A DNA stretch of 64,000 nucleotides, from NCBI GenBank assembly GCA_001414325.1, contig LLKB01000001.1, positions 1,353,156 through 1,417,155 of the forward strand. The letters are read 5' to 3'. Each line of letters starts with the position of its first letter. The stretch's first letter is position 1. Shown here in pieces: positions 18,395-26,708 of the stretch. The position numbers and the translations under genes are program-made. The notes under the pieces were generated by a model. It did not search any database, was not told the origin of the DNA, and saw only the letters and a program-made list of their open reading frames with translations. Origin of the DNA: Butyribacter intestini (GTDB lineage Bacteria; Bacillota; Clostridia; Lachnospirales; Lachnospiraceae).

Positions 18395-21300
18395 TTAGAA
18401 TACTACTACCGCTACTGAATTTGCAGGGAGTAATATCTCTGCTGTCTGATTATTTACGGCTGTCTGATATTTTACCGGAACGACATATTCTTTTTCTTTA
18501 GTATTAACATTTGCAACACCGGCAAGCTCCTTATCCGCCGTAAGCATTACAACTTCGGCACTCGCAACTTTTTTGTAAGCATCAAGTTTTACTGATACTT
18601 TCTTTGCAACATTATCTTTATTTACAAGTTTTGCATAGATGTTCTTTTCATCTCTTGTTACGGAATTAAATACAACTCTGTTATATGCATTTAATTTATA
18701 GTCAAGGACTATGCTCTTATTTCCTGCCTCATCTGTATAATACATCTTAAGTTCCTTCGCATCTCCGCATCCGTAATTAACAGTAAATACATACTGTTTT
18801 CCGTCCTGAAGCGGTTCAAAATTGCACTCTCTCAAATTTCCTGCAAGCTCACTTGATGAGTAGTCGCCCATTCGGTAGCCCTCACTTCCGTCCTTAAAGA
18901 CTCTTACACCGGTGAGATAACCGTGCATTGAAACAGCATACTCAACGACATTTTTATTCTTCTCTGATATATCCGTAAGACCTGCTCCCACAAACAATCC
19001 GCCGTTTCCTGATATTCTCTTTGCAGTTACATTTATCTTATAATCTGTCCAACTATCATCATATATATAAATTCCGTTTGCTGCTTTGTCAGTTGCCTTA
19101 AACAAAATTCCATCTGCCTGTTTTTCATAATTCTCCGAACCCGGTATCAGTGAAATTTTCTCATTAAGTTCATTTGCAAAATCCTGGCTGAACAATACAC
19201 TTCCGTCTGCATTTGAGGTTATCTCAATTTTCTGTAAAAGCACATCAGCTTCAGTTACCGAAACTGACACTCCGCCATGCGGTATAAGCTGCTTCTTCTC
19301 GTCTTTGTCATACATCTTAAATGATGTGTCAACGGCACGGTCACCTATATACTTTGCAAACATCTGCTGAACATAATAGTTTGGTGTGTACCATACCGAA
19401 TCATTGTCAAACCAGATAGCATCAGGTGTCCAGCGGTATGCTCCGTCAGAGAGCACCTTATTAAACAGTGGTGCTGTTGCCGCAAGTCTTACTACATCTG
19501 AGTTATTTTCAAAACCTGTCATGACCGCTGCCTCTGCAACTGCTCCGGCGAGTGTATTTTTATCCGATGATGCATACTCACCGACAAATACTTTTGATGA
19601 ATTACTGTCATCTATTGTTCCGTCTGTATTGTATGCCCTGTAATAATAATCATATCTGTCTGCATTTTCATATAAATACGCATTTGAACGGTAATAATGC
19701 TCGTCAGCTACCGTCTCCATATAATGTTTCTGGTATTTATACCACTCGACTTCCTTATCAAAACTCTCGTTTCCGTCAGTAAATGCAATGACAGCTCCCT
19801 TATCCTTAAGATTACCGCTCAAATATCTCCATCCAAACTTATAGGCATCATCATCTGCCTGTGCACCTACCGTTGAAATGATAGTGAGGTCATAACCCGG
19901 ATAATTCTTTTCCATATGCTCGTCAATAGCGTGTTTAAATTCTTCAAAACTTGCGAAAAATTCTTCGCCCCAGTTTTCATTTCCAACACCTAAAAGGTGC
20001 ATATCAAACGGCTTTTCGTGTCCCATCTTCTTTCTCAAAGCAGCCCACTCATTATTTTCACAGTCGGTACTTATCGCAAAGTCGATAAGGTCTGTAAAGT
20101 TTTTAATATATTTCTCCTGAAGGCTTCCACCTGCCGGATTTGCATAATCAGAACGAGCCTGACAAAGCACTCCGCAAGCCATGACAGGAAGCGGTGATGC
20201 ACCTAAGTCCTCGGCAAGCTGGAAATATTCCATATAACCGAGTCCCATTGTCATCATATATCCCCACACATTAAAGTTTTCTTTTCTGTATTCAATATCA
20301 TCGACCGAATCTTTCCAGTCATATACATTTTCCCAGATAAATGAACCCTCTGAAATACATCCACCCGGAAATCTTAAGAATTTCGGATGAAGGTCACGCA
20401 TGGCTTCAACAAGATCTCTCCTTAAACGATAATTCTTGTTGCCAATATAGTTTGCATGAGCTGTAGCACTTGTGCTCTCCTCACCTGCTCCCCATACATT
20501 TTCAGGCATAAGAGAAACCATATCTATTGAAATCTCGCCCTCAAACGCAAGTCTTAACTGTGCATATCCTGTCTTTTTTGCAGTAAGGACAATCTTTTCA
20601 TCCTCACCAAATTTCTTCCATGTGTCTGAAATTCCAGCAAGTTCTTTCTCGTCACTTACCAAAACATCATCCTCATCGACAAGAGCTATCTTTATCTTTG
20701 CCACATTGTCTGTACTCTTAGCCCATATAGAAAAATCATATTTCTCATCTTTTTTAAGATACATTGAGAGAGCCGCCGTCGTGTCACAGAAACCTCTGTT
20801 ATAGAGCACCGCACCTGACTTTGCAATAACATAATACTCACTTGTATCAGGTTTTGTAATTCCGAGATGCTCATTTAAACCGCCCTCACATTTAGGTGTG
20901 ACCTTATCTGTGTCACCAAACCAGAATGCGAGCGGCGTGTGATTTCTTCCTGTCGATTTTGCGTTTTCCCCTGAGGACGGGTCATATGTATTATATGTAA
21001 ACGCTTCAAATGAACGGTTATTTACAAGTTCGGCATAGATACCGCCATCTGCCGCATTGTTTATATCCTCATAGAAAAGACCGTAGAGAGTATCACTTAT
21101 CTTTACCTTTTCACGGTCGGCATGAATAGTGAGTTCGTATGGAACTTCCGTCTTTGGAACAACAGTAACCATATATTCAATAGTCTTTTTCTCATCATCA
21201 AAAGAGAGCATTGCACTAAGTTTCATATACTTAGCTTTCTCAAAATCCCCGACTTTTCCATCAGAGCTTAAAACAGCTTCGTCCTCTGACTTCCATACAA

Positions 21301-22108
21301 CATTTACCTTTCCTCCCATATAAGATGTAGGAAGTTCTATATCCTCTGTTATTATCTTGTCAGGTGCAGTGAGATATTTTTCGCACACCATCTCAAGAAT
21401 ATCTTTCTTTGAAATGCTCTCACACACAATATCTACTATATCACCCTCTGAAAGTGCAGAATCGTAAATCCTGAAATCTGAAAGTGCCACATTTGCATCC
21501 GGGTCTGCATCAAACTGTGAACGACCGATAAAGTTATTTACATATTTTCCGTCATCCTTAAGGCCTGCAAACCACTCTCTGAGTCTTCTGTAGTTTCCGC
21601 TTGATGTCTGACTTATAAGACCGTCTGCTATAAGCTCACCGTCAACATATACCTGCGGACCTGCACTGCTGAGTGTTCCGTTCTTCGTGCCGTGAACAAC
21701 AACTGCAACATGAATCCATGTGTGCTCTGCAAATCCTTTTCCCGGATCAGCTAAAAGGTCTGCCCCACTAAAACAGCTTGCCCTGAGATTTCTCGTAAGG
21801 AAGAAATAAGGTCCCATTGTAGAATGACCGAAATCAAAAAGTCTCTCCCACACATTCTCACCTTTAGAGAGATTCATCCAGAAAGAAATGCAAAGACCGT
21901 CATCATCAGAAACACCCTTAAGGATATTTTCAGGAAGTTTAATGTATGAATTAGCGACCTTTCCATCACCGCTGATAACAACAGCCTTTCTTCCGTCAAC
22001 ATCCTTTATGACGGGGGCATTATCCCCGGCAGGAGCGGCATCAAAACCATTCCCTGAACTATCTGCTCCAATATTTTTTTCATCATCAAATTTGTACCAT
22101 GCTATCAT
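18395..22108 (-). CDS. multidomain GH51 alpha-L-arabinofuranosidase, no signal peptide
   Basis: 1237 residues. Domains in order: LamG/concanavalin-like (about 1-230, starting MIAWYKFDD), an atrophied Ig-like domain (about 235-320, ending YMVTVVPK), then the GH51 region. The GH51 region holds a carbohydrate-binding-like insert ending in SIDMVSLMPE and the barrel with PKFLRFPGGCISEG. The acid/base Glu is in GVGNENWGEEF and the nucleophile Glu in VFVGEYASSD. The C-terminal beta-sandwich is interrupted by a second concanavalin-like domain (about 960-1140). It should release arabinose from arabinan or arabinoxylan oligosaccharides. The ATG has AAGGAG eight bases upstream and the protein begins directly with LamG, so it appears cytoplasmic, which is odd for a LamG protein. 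A related GH51 gene lies at 61900. Confidence 0.88.
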   Translation of the reverse strand: MIAWYKFDDEKNIGADSSGNGFDAAPAGDNAPVIKDVDGRKAVVISGDGKVANSYIKLPENILKGVSDDDGLCISFWMNLSKGENVWERLFDFGHSTMGPYFFLTRNLRASCFSGADLLADPGKGFAEHTWIHVAVVVHGTKNGTLSSAGPQVYVDGELIADGLISQTSSGNYRRLREWFAGLKDDGKYVNNFIGRSQFDADPDANVALSDFRIYDSALSEGDIVDIVCESISKKDILEMVCEKYLTAPDKIITEDIELPTSYMGGKVNVVWKSEDEAVLSSDGKVGDFEKAKYMKLSAMLSFDDEKKTIEYMVTVVPKTEVPYELTIHADREKVKISDTLYGLFYEDINNAADGGIYAELVNNRSFEAFTYNTYDPSSGENAKSTGRNHTPLAFWFGDTDKVTPKCEGGLNEHLGITKPDTSEYYVIAKSGAVLYNRGFCDTTAALSMYLKKDEKYDFSIWAKSTDNVAKIKIALVDEDDVLVSDEKELAGISDTWKKFGEDEKIVLTAKKTGYAQLRLAFEGEISIDMVSLMPENVWGAGEESTSATAHANYIGNKNYRLRRDLVEAMRDLHPKFLRFPGGCISEGSFIWENVYDWKDSVDDIEYRKENFNVWGYMMTMGLGYMEYFQLAEDLGASPLPVMACGVLCQARSDYANPAGGSLQEKYIKNFTDLIDFAISTDCENNEWAALRKKMGHEKPFDMHLLGVGNENWGEEFFASFEEFKHAIDEHMEKNYPGYDLTIISTVGAQADDDAYKFGWRYLSGNLKDKGAVIAFTDGNESFDKEVEWYKYQKHYMETVADEHYYRSNAYLYENADRYDYYYRAYNTDGTIDDSNSSKVFVGEYASSDKNTLAGAVAEAAVMTGFENNSDVVRLAATAPLFNKVLSDGAYRWTPDAIWFDNDSVWYTPNYYVQQMFAKYIGDRAVDTSFKMYDKDEKKQLIPHGGVSVSVTEADVLLQKIEITSNADGSVLFSQDFANELNEKISLIPGSENYEKQADGILFKATDKAANGIYIYDDSWTDYKINVTAKRISGNGGLFVGAGLTDISEKNKNVVEYAVSMHGYLTGVRVFKDGSEGYRMGDYSSSELAGNLRECNFEPLQDGKQYVFTVNYGCGDAKELKMYYTDEAGNKSIVLDYKLNAYNRVVFNSVTRDEKNIYAKLVNKDNVAKKVSVKLDAYKKVASAEVVMLTADKELAGVANVNTKEKEYVVPVKYQTAVNNQTAEILLPANSVAVVVF

Positions 22109-22159
22109 AGTATGCTTCTCCTTTTTTTGTATTTTTATTTTTCAAAGCTATAGCACTAT

Positions 22160-22210
22160 TTTACAATTTATTAAAATAATTTACAATATTATTTTCAAAA
22201 AAATTGTAAA
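22160..22210 (-). promoter_or_regulatory. candidate operator region of the GH51 gene
   Basis: Three copies of TTTACAAT or its complement ATTGTAAA occur in 51 bp (22160-22167, 22180-22187, 22203-22210), two direct and one inverted, 50-100 bp before the start codon. They may bind a sugar-responsive repressor. No clear -35/-10 pair was fixed, and the sequence is not the known AraR box. Confidence 0.35.
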
Positions 22211-22215
22211 AGTTC

Positions 22216-22399
22216 GTAACAGTTCAGCCAAAAAAAGATAAGTCAATAATACACGAGCTTGCTCGATGTATTATTGGCTTGTTTTTTTGGGCGGAATAGC
22301 CTTTCATTTATGAAATGAAGTAAACACAAGCTGCATTGCAGCGACTGACAGCTTGCTGGCAGGTTTACGAATGTAATAAATGAGAGGCTGAACTGTTAC
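22216..22399. repeat. structured repeat family 1, copy A (184 bp)
   Basis: Bounded by a perfect 14-bp inverted repeat, GTAACAGTTCAGCC and GGCTGAACTGTTAC. Inside are a long hairpin (about 22229-22288), a stem CTTTCATTTAT/ATAAATGAGAG (22301-22311, 22376-22386), a stem GTAAAC/GTTTAC (22320-22325, 22363-22368) and two small hairpins, GCTGC/GCAGC and CAGC/GCTG. Copy B at 38929-39111 keeps these pairings while several paired bases differ. It codes for nothing obvious. It starts 108 bp upstream of the GH51 start codon. Confidence 0.85.
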
Positions 22400-22407
22400 A
22401 AAAGTTC

Positions 22408-22432
22408 AGCCATACTGTTTTTCAGTATGGCT
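22408..22432. terminator. terminator hairpin of the MCP gene
   Basis: AGCCATACTG (22408-22417) pairs with CAGTATGGCT (22423-22432), 14 bp beyond the MCP stop codon. The T-run is on the plus-strand loop side; the minus-strand tail is weak. Confidence 0.55.
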
Positions 22433-22445
22433 GTTTCACTTTCAC

Positions 22446-24557
22446 CTAATTACAATAATTATTATTTACATAATGCTTTATAGAGATTATGTCTTCCGGC
22501 ATACGGCATCCTACTGTGTACTCCCCGTCATTATTTGAGCATCTTATAATGCAGCCCTCTAGTGGATTTGTACAAATCTCATCAAAATTATCCACTGAAA
22601 CAATTATATTCTTATCTTTTGCATTTACAAAAGCACTGTCACAGACCGAAAATGCAAAACCGTTTGCACTCACATTTACCATACGCCCATTATATGTTTT
22701 GTCATCATTCTCAAATTTTATCGTACAGGCATTTGCAATCGGCATACGAGGATATTTTCTTCTGTTATGTACCTGCGGATTTGACTCTATATAAAGTTTA
22801 TACTCACCACTTTCAGCGGCTTTACTGTGTCTGATTGATATATTTTCCCAATAATACAATACATTGTCTACTACTATATTAAAGTTACATCTCGTATGTT
22901 TATCTTTTTTATCAAACAATTCACTGTCTTTTTCGTCAACAGTTATATATAGTTCATTGCCTTTACGCTCTACAACTTCACCACTATACTCTTTCTTAAC
23001 ACCATTTACATTGCTTATGGAAATCTTCATGCCGCTTCTTACATCCTGAACACCCATAAATCCGCCAACGCCAAGTTCTTCCATTAGTTTTCCGACAACA
23101 TCCTCAATGTCCATCGCACTTTTAGCACTTGACTCATACTTGCTGAGCATGGTTCTTGTAGTAAGTTCTGCCTTGTTTATACTTTCTGTCATATCGTTCA
23201 TAACAGCACCTACCTGATTCATATTGTCAGTAAGTGTTTTATTTGATGTCTCTACCTCTTTTACTGCACTGTCTACAATCTTTATATTTTCACCAAGCGT
23301 TGCAGCATCATTTGTTATTTTTGTCACACTCCTATTAACATTTGATACTTTTTCTATGTTCAACTGGATAAGTTCTATAGTCTGTGCAATGGAATCCATC
23401 ATTTTTGCCGATGTCTCCTCAAGTCTTGAAAGTGCCTGCATAATACTTCCCGATGATTCTTTAGTTCCATTACTTAAATTTCTTATCTCATCTGCAACAA
23501 CTGCAAAGCCCTTTCCTGCTTCACCTGCTCTTGCTGCCTCTATTGAAGCATTAAGTGCAAGAAGATTCGTCTGCGATGTTATACCATCTATCGTGCTTGT
23601 CTCATCTTTAACACCGTTGAACTCTTCTTTAAAATCTGCCAGTATATTTTCTACTTCTTTAGAAAGTTCAGACATTTTGTTTGTTGTATCAACCACTTCC
23701 ACAAGGTCCTTAGCACTTGTATCTGCGTGCTCAACAGATGCATTTATAAGTTCTACGACCTGTTCCATAAGTCCTGCAACATTTCTTACCTGGTCGTCAA
23801 TTACATTTGTCATATCAACCGAAGATACGGTTTTCTCATTTAATACATCATTGTTATCCGAGAGCACTCTCATATCTTTAACAACTTCATCCGCACCTGC
23901 CTTATTCTCATCTGCAAGCTCTCTTACAACAGTTACTCCATCAACAACCTCATTACTTGCAATTTTTACCTGTTCAACTGTCTTTACCACTCTCGCAAGG
24001 TTTCCTTTAATCGAAGCTGTCAATGCTCCATCTGACTCTACAAGATGCTTTATTGCCATATTTGTGCATACATAACAACAGATGACAACGGCAAACTCAA
24101 GTGCACATTCCTCACTTGAAACAAAATCCATCATCCCCTTTACTAAACCTTTGTACATATTACTGGAAAAAAGAATAAATAATGTTATCCACATCATGAC
24201 CTTTATGAACTTAGGATCCTTATAGAGTATCAATATTGAAAGTAATGGCAATATAAATACATATGATACCTGGTCAAGTGAGGTCCATGCAATAACAGAA
24301 TAAAACAATAAATATCCTATTCCTAACATCCATTTATAATTTTTATTGTCCTCACCCTTAACTTTTAATAATACTTTGCTGATAATAAACGACAGCCATC
24401 CAACAGTAAAAAACATAAAGAAATATCCAACATCCAGCTTGCCGGTACCAACCTTTATACCATAATAAACTGACACTATTATCATCAATATAAACCATGT
24501 CACTCCACCACGCTTATTAGCTTTTGTTATAAAAAATGATTCATCATATTCCTGCAT
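22446..24557 (-). CDS. methyl-accepting chemotaxis protein fused to a YcgR-like PilZ module
   Basis: 703 residues. Six hydrophobic helices occupy about residues 15-175, with no large extracellular sensor domain and no clear HAMP. The cytoplasmic coiled coil contains the MCP tip, including TNLLALNASIEAARAGE and GFAVVADEIRNLS (about 335-375). After residue ~500 comes a YcgR-N/flagellar-brake-like beta domain (GMKISISNVNG onward). A PilZ domain follows, with RRKYPR (about 595) and NVSANGFAF, the two c-di-GMP motifs. MCPs control CheA; PilZ binds c-di-GMP. The fusion suggests that c-di-GMP directly tunes chemotaxis signalling. GAGG precedes the ATG. Monocistronic. Confidence 0.9.
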   Translation of the reverse strand: MQEYDESFFITKANKRGGVTWFILMIIVSVYYGIKVGTGKLDVGYFFMFFTVGWLSFIISKVLLKVKGEDNKNYKWMLGIGYLLFYSVIAWTSLDQVSYVFILPLLSILILYKDPKFIKVMMWITLFILFSSNMYKGLVKGMMDFVSSEECALEFAVVICCYVCTNMAIKHLVESDGALTASIKGNLARVVKTVEQVKIASNEVVDGVTVVRELADENKAGADEVVKDMRVLSDNNDVLNEKTVSSVDMTNVIDDQVRNVAGLMEQVVELINASVEHADTSAKDLVEVVDTTNKMSELSKEVENILADFKEEFNGVKDETSTIDGITSQTNLLALNASIEAARAGEAGKGFAVVADEIRNLSNGTKESSGSIMQALSRLEETSAKMMDSIAQTIELIQLNIEKVSNVNRSVTKITNDAATLGENIKIVDSAVKEVETSNKTLTDNMNQVGAVMNDMTESINKAELTTRTMLSKYESSAKSAMDIEDVVGKLMEELGVGGFMGVQDVRSGMKISISNVNGVKKEYSGEVVERKGNELYITVDEKDSELFDKKDKHTRCNFNIVVDNVLYYWENISIRHSKAAESGEYKLYIESNPQVHNRRKYPRMPIANACTIKFENDDKTYNGRMVNVSANGFAFSVCDSAFVNAKDKNIIVSVDNFDEICTNPLEGCIIRCSNNDGEYTVGCRMPEDIISIKHYVNNNYCN

Positions 24558-24615
24558 ATCCTAATACCTCACTTATTCTTCTATTTAATAATCTACTTGT
24601 TATTCTAAGATGTTG

Positions 24616-24637
24616 GGGTCAAAAGGTATTTTGACCC
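24616..24637. repeat. GGGTCAAAA inverted repeat upstream of the MCP gene
   Basis: GGGTCAAAA (24616-24624) pairs perfectly with TTTTGACCC (24629-24637), 59-80 bp upstream of the MCP start. TTTTGACCCTAAC is repeated directly at 24673-24685. Related to the repeats at 9493 and 11790. Confidence 0.55.
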
Positions 24638-24685
24638 TAACTGATGCTCCGGATTGCTTCATTGCTATCTACTTTTGACCCTAAC

Positions 24686-24844
24686 ACCATTCTAATATAT
24701 TATAATATATAAATCAACATACTGATACGCTTTTCAAAAATTATTTTCCCTGCTGCTGCCATATTTCAGTCTGTTTTTGTTCATTGTATCGCATAACAAG
24801 TAACTGTTCAGCCTTGCATTTCTTACATTCATAATTTTAATATA
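24686..24844. other. AT-rich intergenic stretch with a solo repeat end
   Basis: Part of the 402-bp gap between the MCP and esterase genes. The only recognisable item is GTAACTGTTCAGCC (24800-24813), which differs by one base from the terminal repeat of structured repeat family 1. Confidence 0.4.
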
Positions 24845-24873
24845 TTGACAAACATTATTCAAAGTTATAAAAT
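24845..24873 (+). promoter_or_regulatory. sigma-A promoter of the esterase gene
   Basis: TTGACA (24845-24850), 17 bp, TAAAAT (24868-24873). The leader of about 80 nt contains a direct repeat of TTAGCTTTCT near 24888 and 24900. Confidence 0.7.
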
Positions 24874-24959
24874 AACAGCAGTATTGATTAGCTTTCTAAT
24901 TAGCTTTCTTACTTTAAAATCACATTTGTTTTACTATATTAAACCCGGAGGTTACAGAC

Positions 24960-26138
24960 ATGAAAAAAAAATCAACACTTATTCTCACAGCAACACTGAC
25001 AATTTCTACACTATTATTACCCGTCACATCATTTTGCACCACACACAGTATTGCAAAGACTGCCGGACAACCTAAACTGAGTGCAAAAAAACTCATAATG
25101 AAAACAGGACAGACTAAAAAATTAAAATTAAAAAATGTTTCCGGTAAAAATCAGAAAAAGATTAAATGGAGTTCAAATAACAAATCCATTATTACAGTTA
25201 ATAAATCAGGACTTATAAAAGCAAAAAAGAAAGGAAAAGGCAAAATAATGGCAAAATACAACAATAAAACTTATACTTGTAATGTCACGGTAAAAAAAAG
25301 ACCAGCAACAAAGCCGGACCCATATGACGGCGATGTGGCATATCCTGTATCTTTTGCATATACAGAAAAAAACAGTGATGTCACTTATGGTAAGGTTAAA
25401 ATTGATACATACTTTTCAACAACCACCAACAAAAACAGAAAATGTGCCGTAGTACTGCCGCCAAACTACGACAAAAACAAAAAATATCCGGTGTGCTATC
25501 TTCTCCATGGTCTTGGTCAGGATCATACAGACTGGCTTAATGCTAATGCACCTGTTATAATAGGAAACATGATTGCTGAAAAAACGGCAAAAGAAATGAT
25601 ACTTGTGCTTCCAAACTGCCGTGCAAGGGCAAATGATACATATGTTGGAGATGCTTTTTCGCTTGACAATTATCGTGCATTTGACAATTTCATAAATGAT
25701 CTTCGTGACAATCTTATGCCTTATATAAAGGAAAATTATTCGGTAGCAGAAGGTCGTGAAAACACAGCAATTGCCGGTTTTTCAATGGGTGGCCGTACTG
25801 CACTTTATATCGGTCTTTCAATGCAGGACACTTTTGGATATATAGGAGGTTTCTGCCCTGCTCCCGGACTTTTTGCATACGAAATGAACGGAATAGCTGA
25901 AGACGGTCTTTTTAAAGCAGATACATTTAAGTTAAATGATGAATATGCCGACAACACTCTTTTAATGATTGTTGCAGCCAAAAGCGATACAGTTGTTTTT
26001 GATATTCCTGAAACATACCACAATGCACTTGTTAAAAATAACACTAAACATATATGGTACAAAACAACCGGTGGGCATGATGCCACAGTAATGGATCACG
26101 GTTTTTACAATTTTGCAAAAAAACTTTTTAACAATTAG
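24960..26138 (+). CDS. secreted CE1-type esterase with N-terminal Big_2 domain
   Basis: 392 residues. Signal peptide at 1-~25 (MKKKSTLILTATLTISTLLL), then a Big_2 Ig-like domain (about 38-118, containing IKWSSNNKSIITVNKSGLIK) and an alpha/beta hydrolase of the esterase D/feruloyl esterase family (about 125-392). The nucleophile Ser sits in GFSMGGR, the catalytic His in GGHDATVMDH, and PVCYLLHGLGQDHTDW forms the oxyanion region. Such CE1 enzymes remove ferulic or acetyl esters from hemicellulose. CGGAGG lies 9-14 bases before the ATG. The Big_2 domain suggests cell-surface retention. Substrate is inferred. A MarR gene follows 35 bp downstream. Confidence 0.88.
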   Translation: MKKKSTLILTATLTISTLLLPVTSFCTTHSIAKTAGQPKLSAKKLIMKTGQTKKLKLKNVSGKNQKKIKWSSNNKSIITVNKSGLIKAKKKGKGKIMAKYNNKTYTCNVTVKKRPATKPDPYDGDVAYPVSFAYTEKNSDVTYGKVKIDTYFSTTTNKNRKCAVVLPPNYDKNKKYPVCYLLHGLGQDHTDWLNANAPVIIGNMIAEKTAKEMILVLPNCRARANDTYVGDAFSLDNYRAFDNFINDLRDNLMPYIKENYSVAEGRENTAIAGFSMGGRTALYIGLSMQDTFGYIGGFCPAPGLFAYEMNGIAEDGLFKADTFKLNDEYADNTLLMIVAAKSDTVVFDIPETYHNALVKNNTKHIWYKTTGGHDATVMDHGFYNFAKKLFNN

Positions 26139-26173
26139 TAGTTAATATTTACTATCAAACGAGGATTTTACAT

Positions 26174-26593
26174 ATGAATGAGAAATTTTTTTTAAAACTG
26201 CTTGAACTTTCCGCAGCACACGCAAAACGCAGCCATGCCATTTTTGAAAGGCTTAATCTTTCAAATGCACAGCCAAAAGTTTTGTATATACTCAGAGAGA
26301 CAGATGGATACACCCAGAAAGAACTTGCCTCTATCTGCAGAATAACACCCCCGTCTATGACATCCATACTTAATAACATGGAAAAAGCTGATTTTATATA
26401 TCGCGAAAAAGTATTAACTGCAGGTCAAAAACACGCACATAAAATTTATCTTACGACAAAAGGAAAAAAAACTGCTGAAGAAGTTTATTCCGAATTTGAA
26501 AAACTTGAAGAGTTATGTCTTAATGGTTTCTCGGAAAAAGAAAAACTTCAGGTATTTGAAATTTTTGACAAAATAATTAAAAATCTTTCATAA
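26174..26593 (+). CDS. MarR-family transcriptional regulator
   Basis: 139 residues with a winged helix-turn-helix. The recognition region is YTQKELASICRITPPSMTSI, followed by the wing (REKVLTAGQKHAHKIYLTTKGKK) and a C-terminal dimerisation helix. The spacing matches MarR/SlyA proteins. GAGGA stands nine bases before the ATG. It is encoded 35 bp after the esterase, probably on the same transcript. Ligand and targets are unknown. Confidence 0.9.
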   Translation: MNEKFFLKLLELSAAHAKRSHAIFERLNLSNAQPKVLYILRETDGYTQKELASICRITPPSMTSILNNMEKADFIYREKVLTAGQKHAHKIYLTTKGKKTAEEVYSEFEKLEELCLNGFSEKEKLQVFEIFDKIIKNLS

Positions 26594-26653
26594 TTTCATA
26601 ACGATAAAAATATCGTTAAACATTTATATCTTGTATAACTCTGTATTAAAAAC

Positions 26654-26700
26654 AATAAGCCGTATTCTAAATATCATTATCATTTAGAATACGGCTTATT
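26654..26700. terminator. bidirectional terminator
   Basis: A 19-bp perfect stem (26654-26672 with 26682-26700) between the converging MarR gene and Big_2 protein gene, flanked by AT-rich sequence on both sides. Confidence 0.9.
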
Positions 26701-26708
26701 TATTTCAC

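Noticed and set aside
23224-24075. 283-codon plus-strand open frame inside the MCP gene
   Set aside because: It is antisense to a well-supported MCP, has no ribosome site, and its Ser/Thr/Leu-rich composition is typical of a shadow frame.
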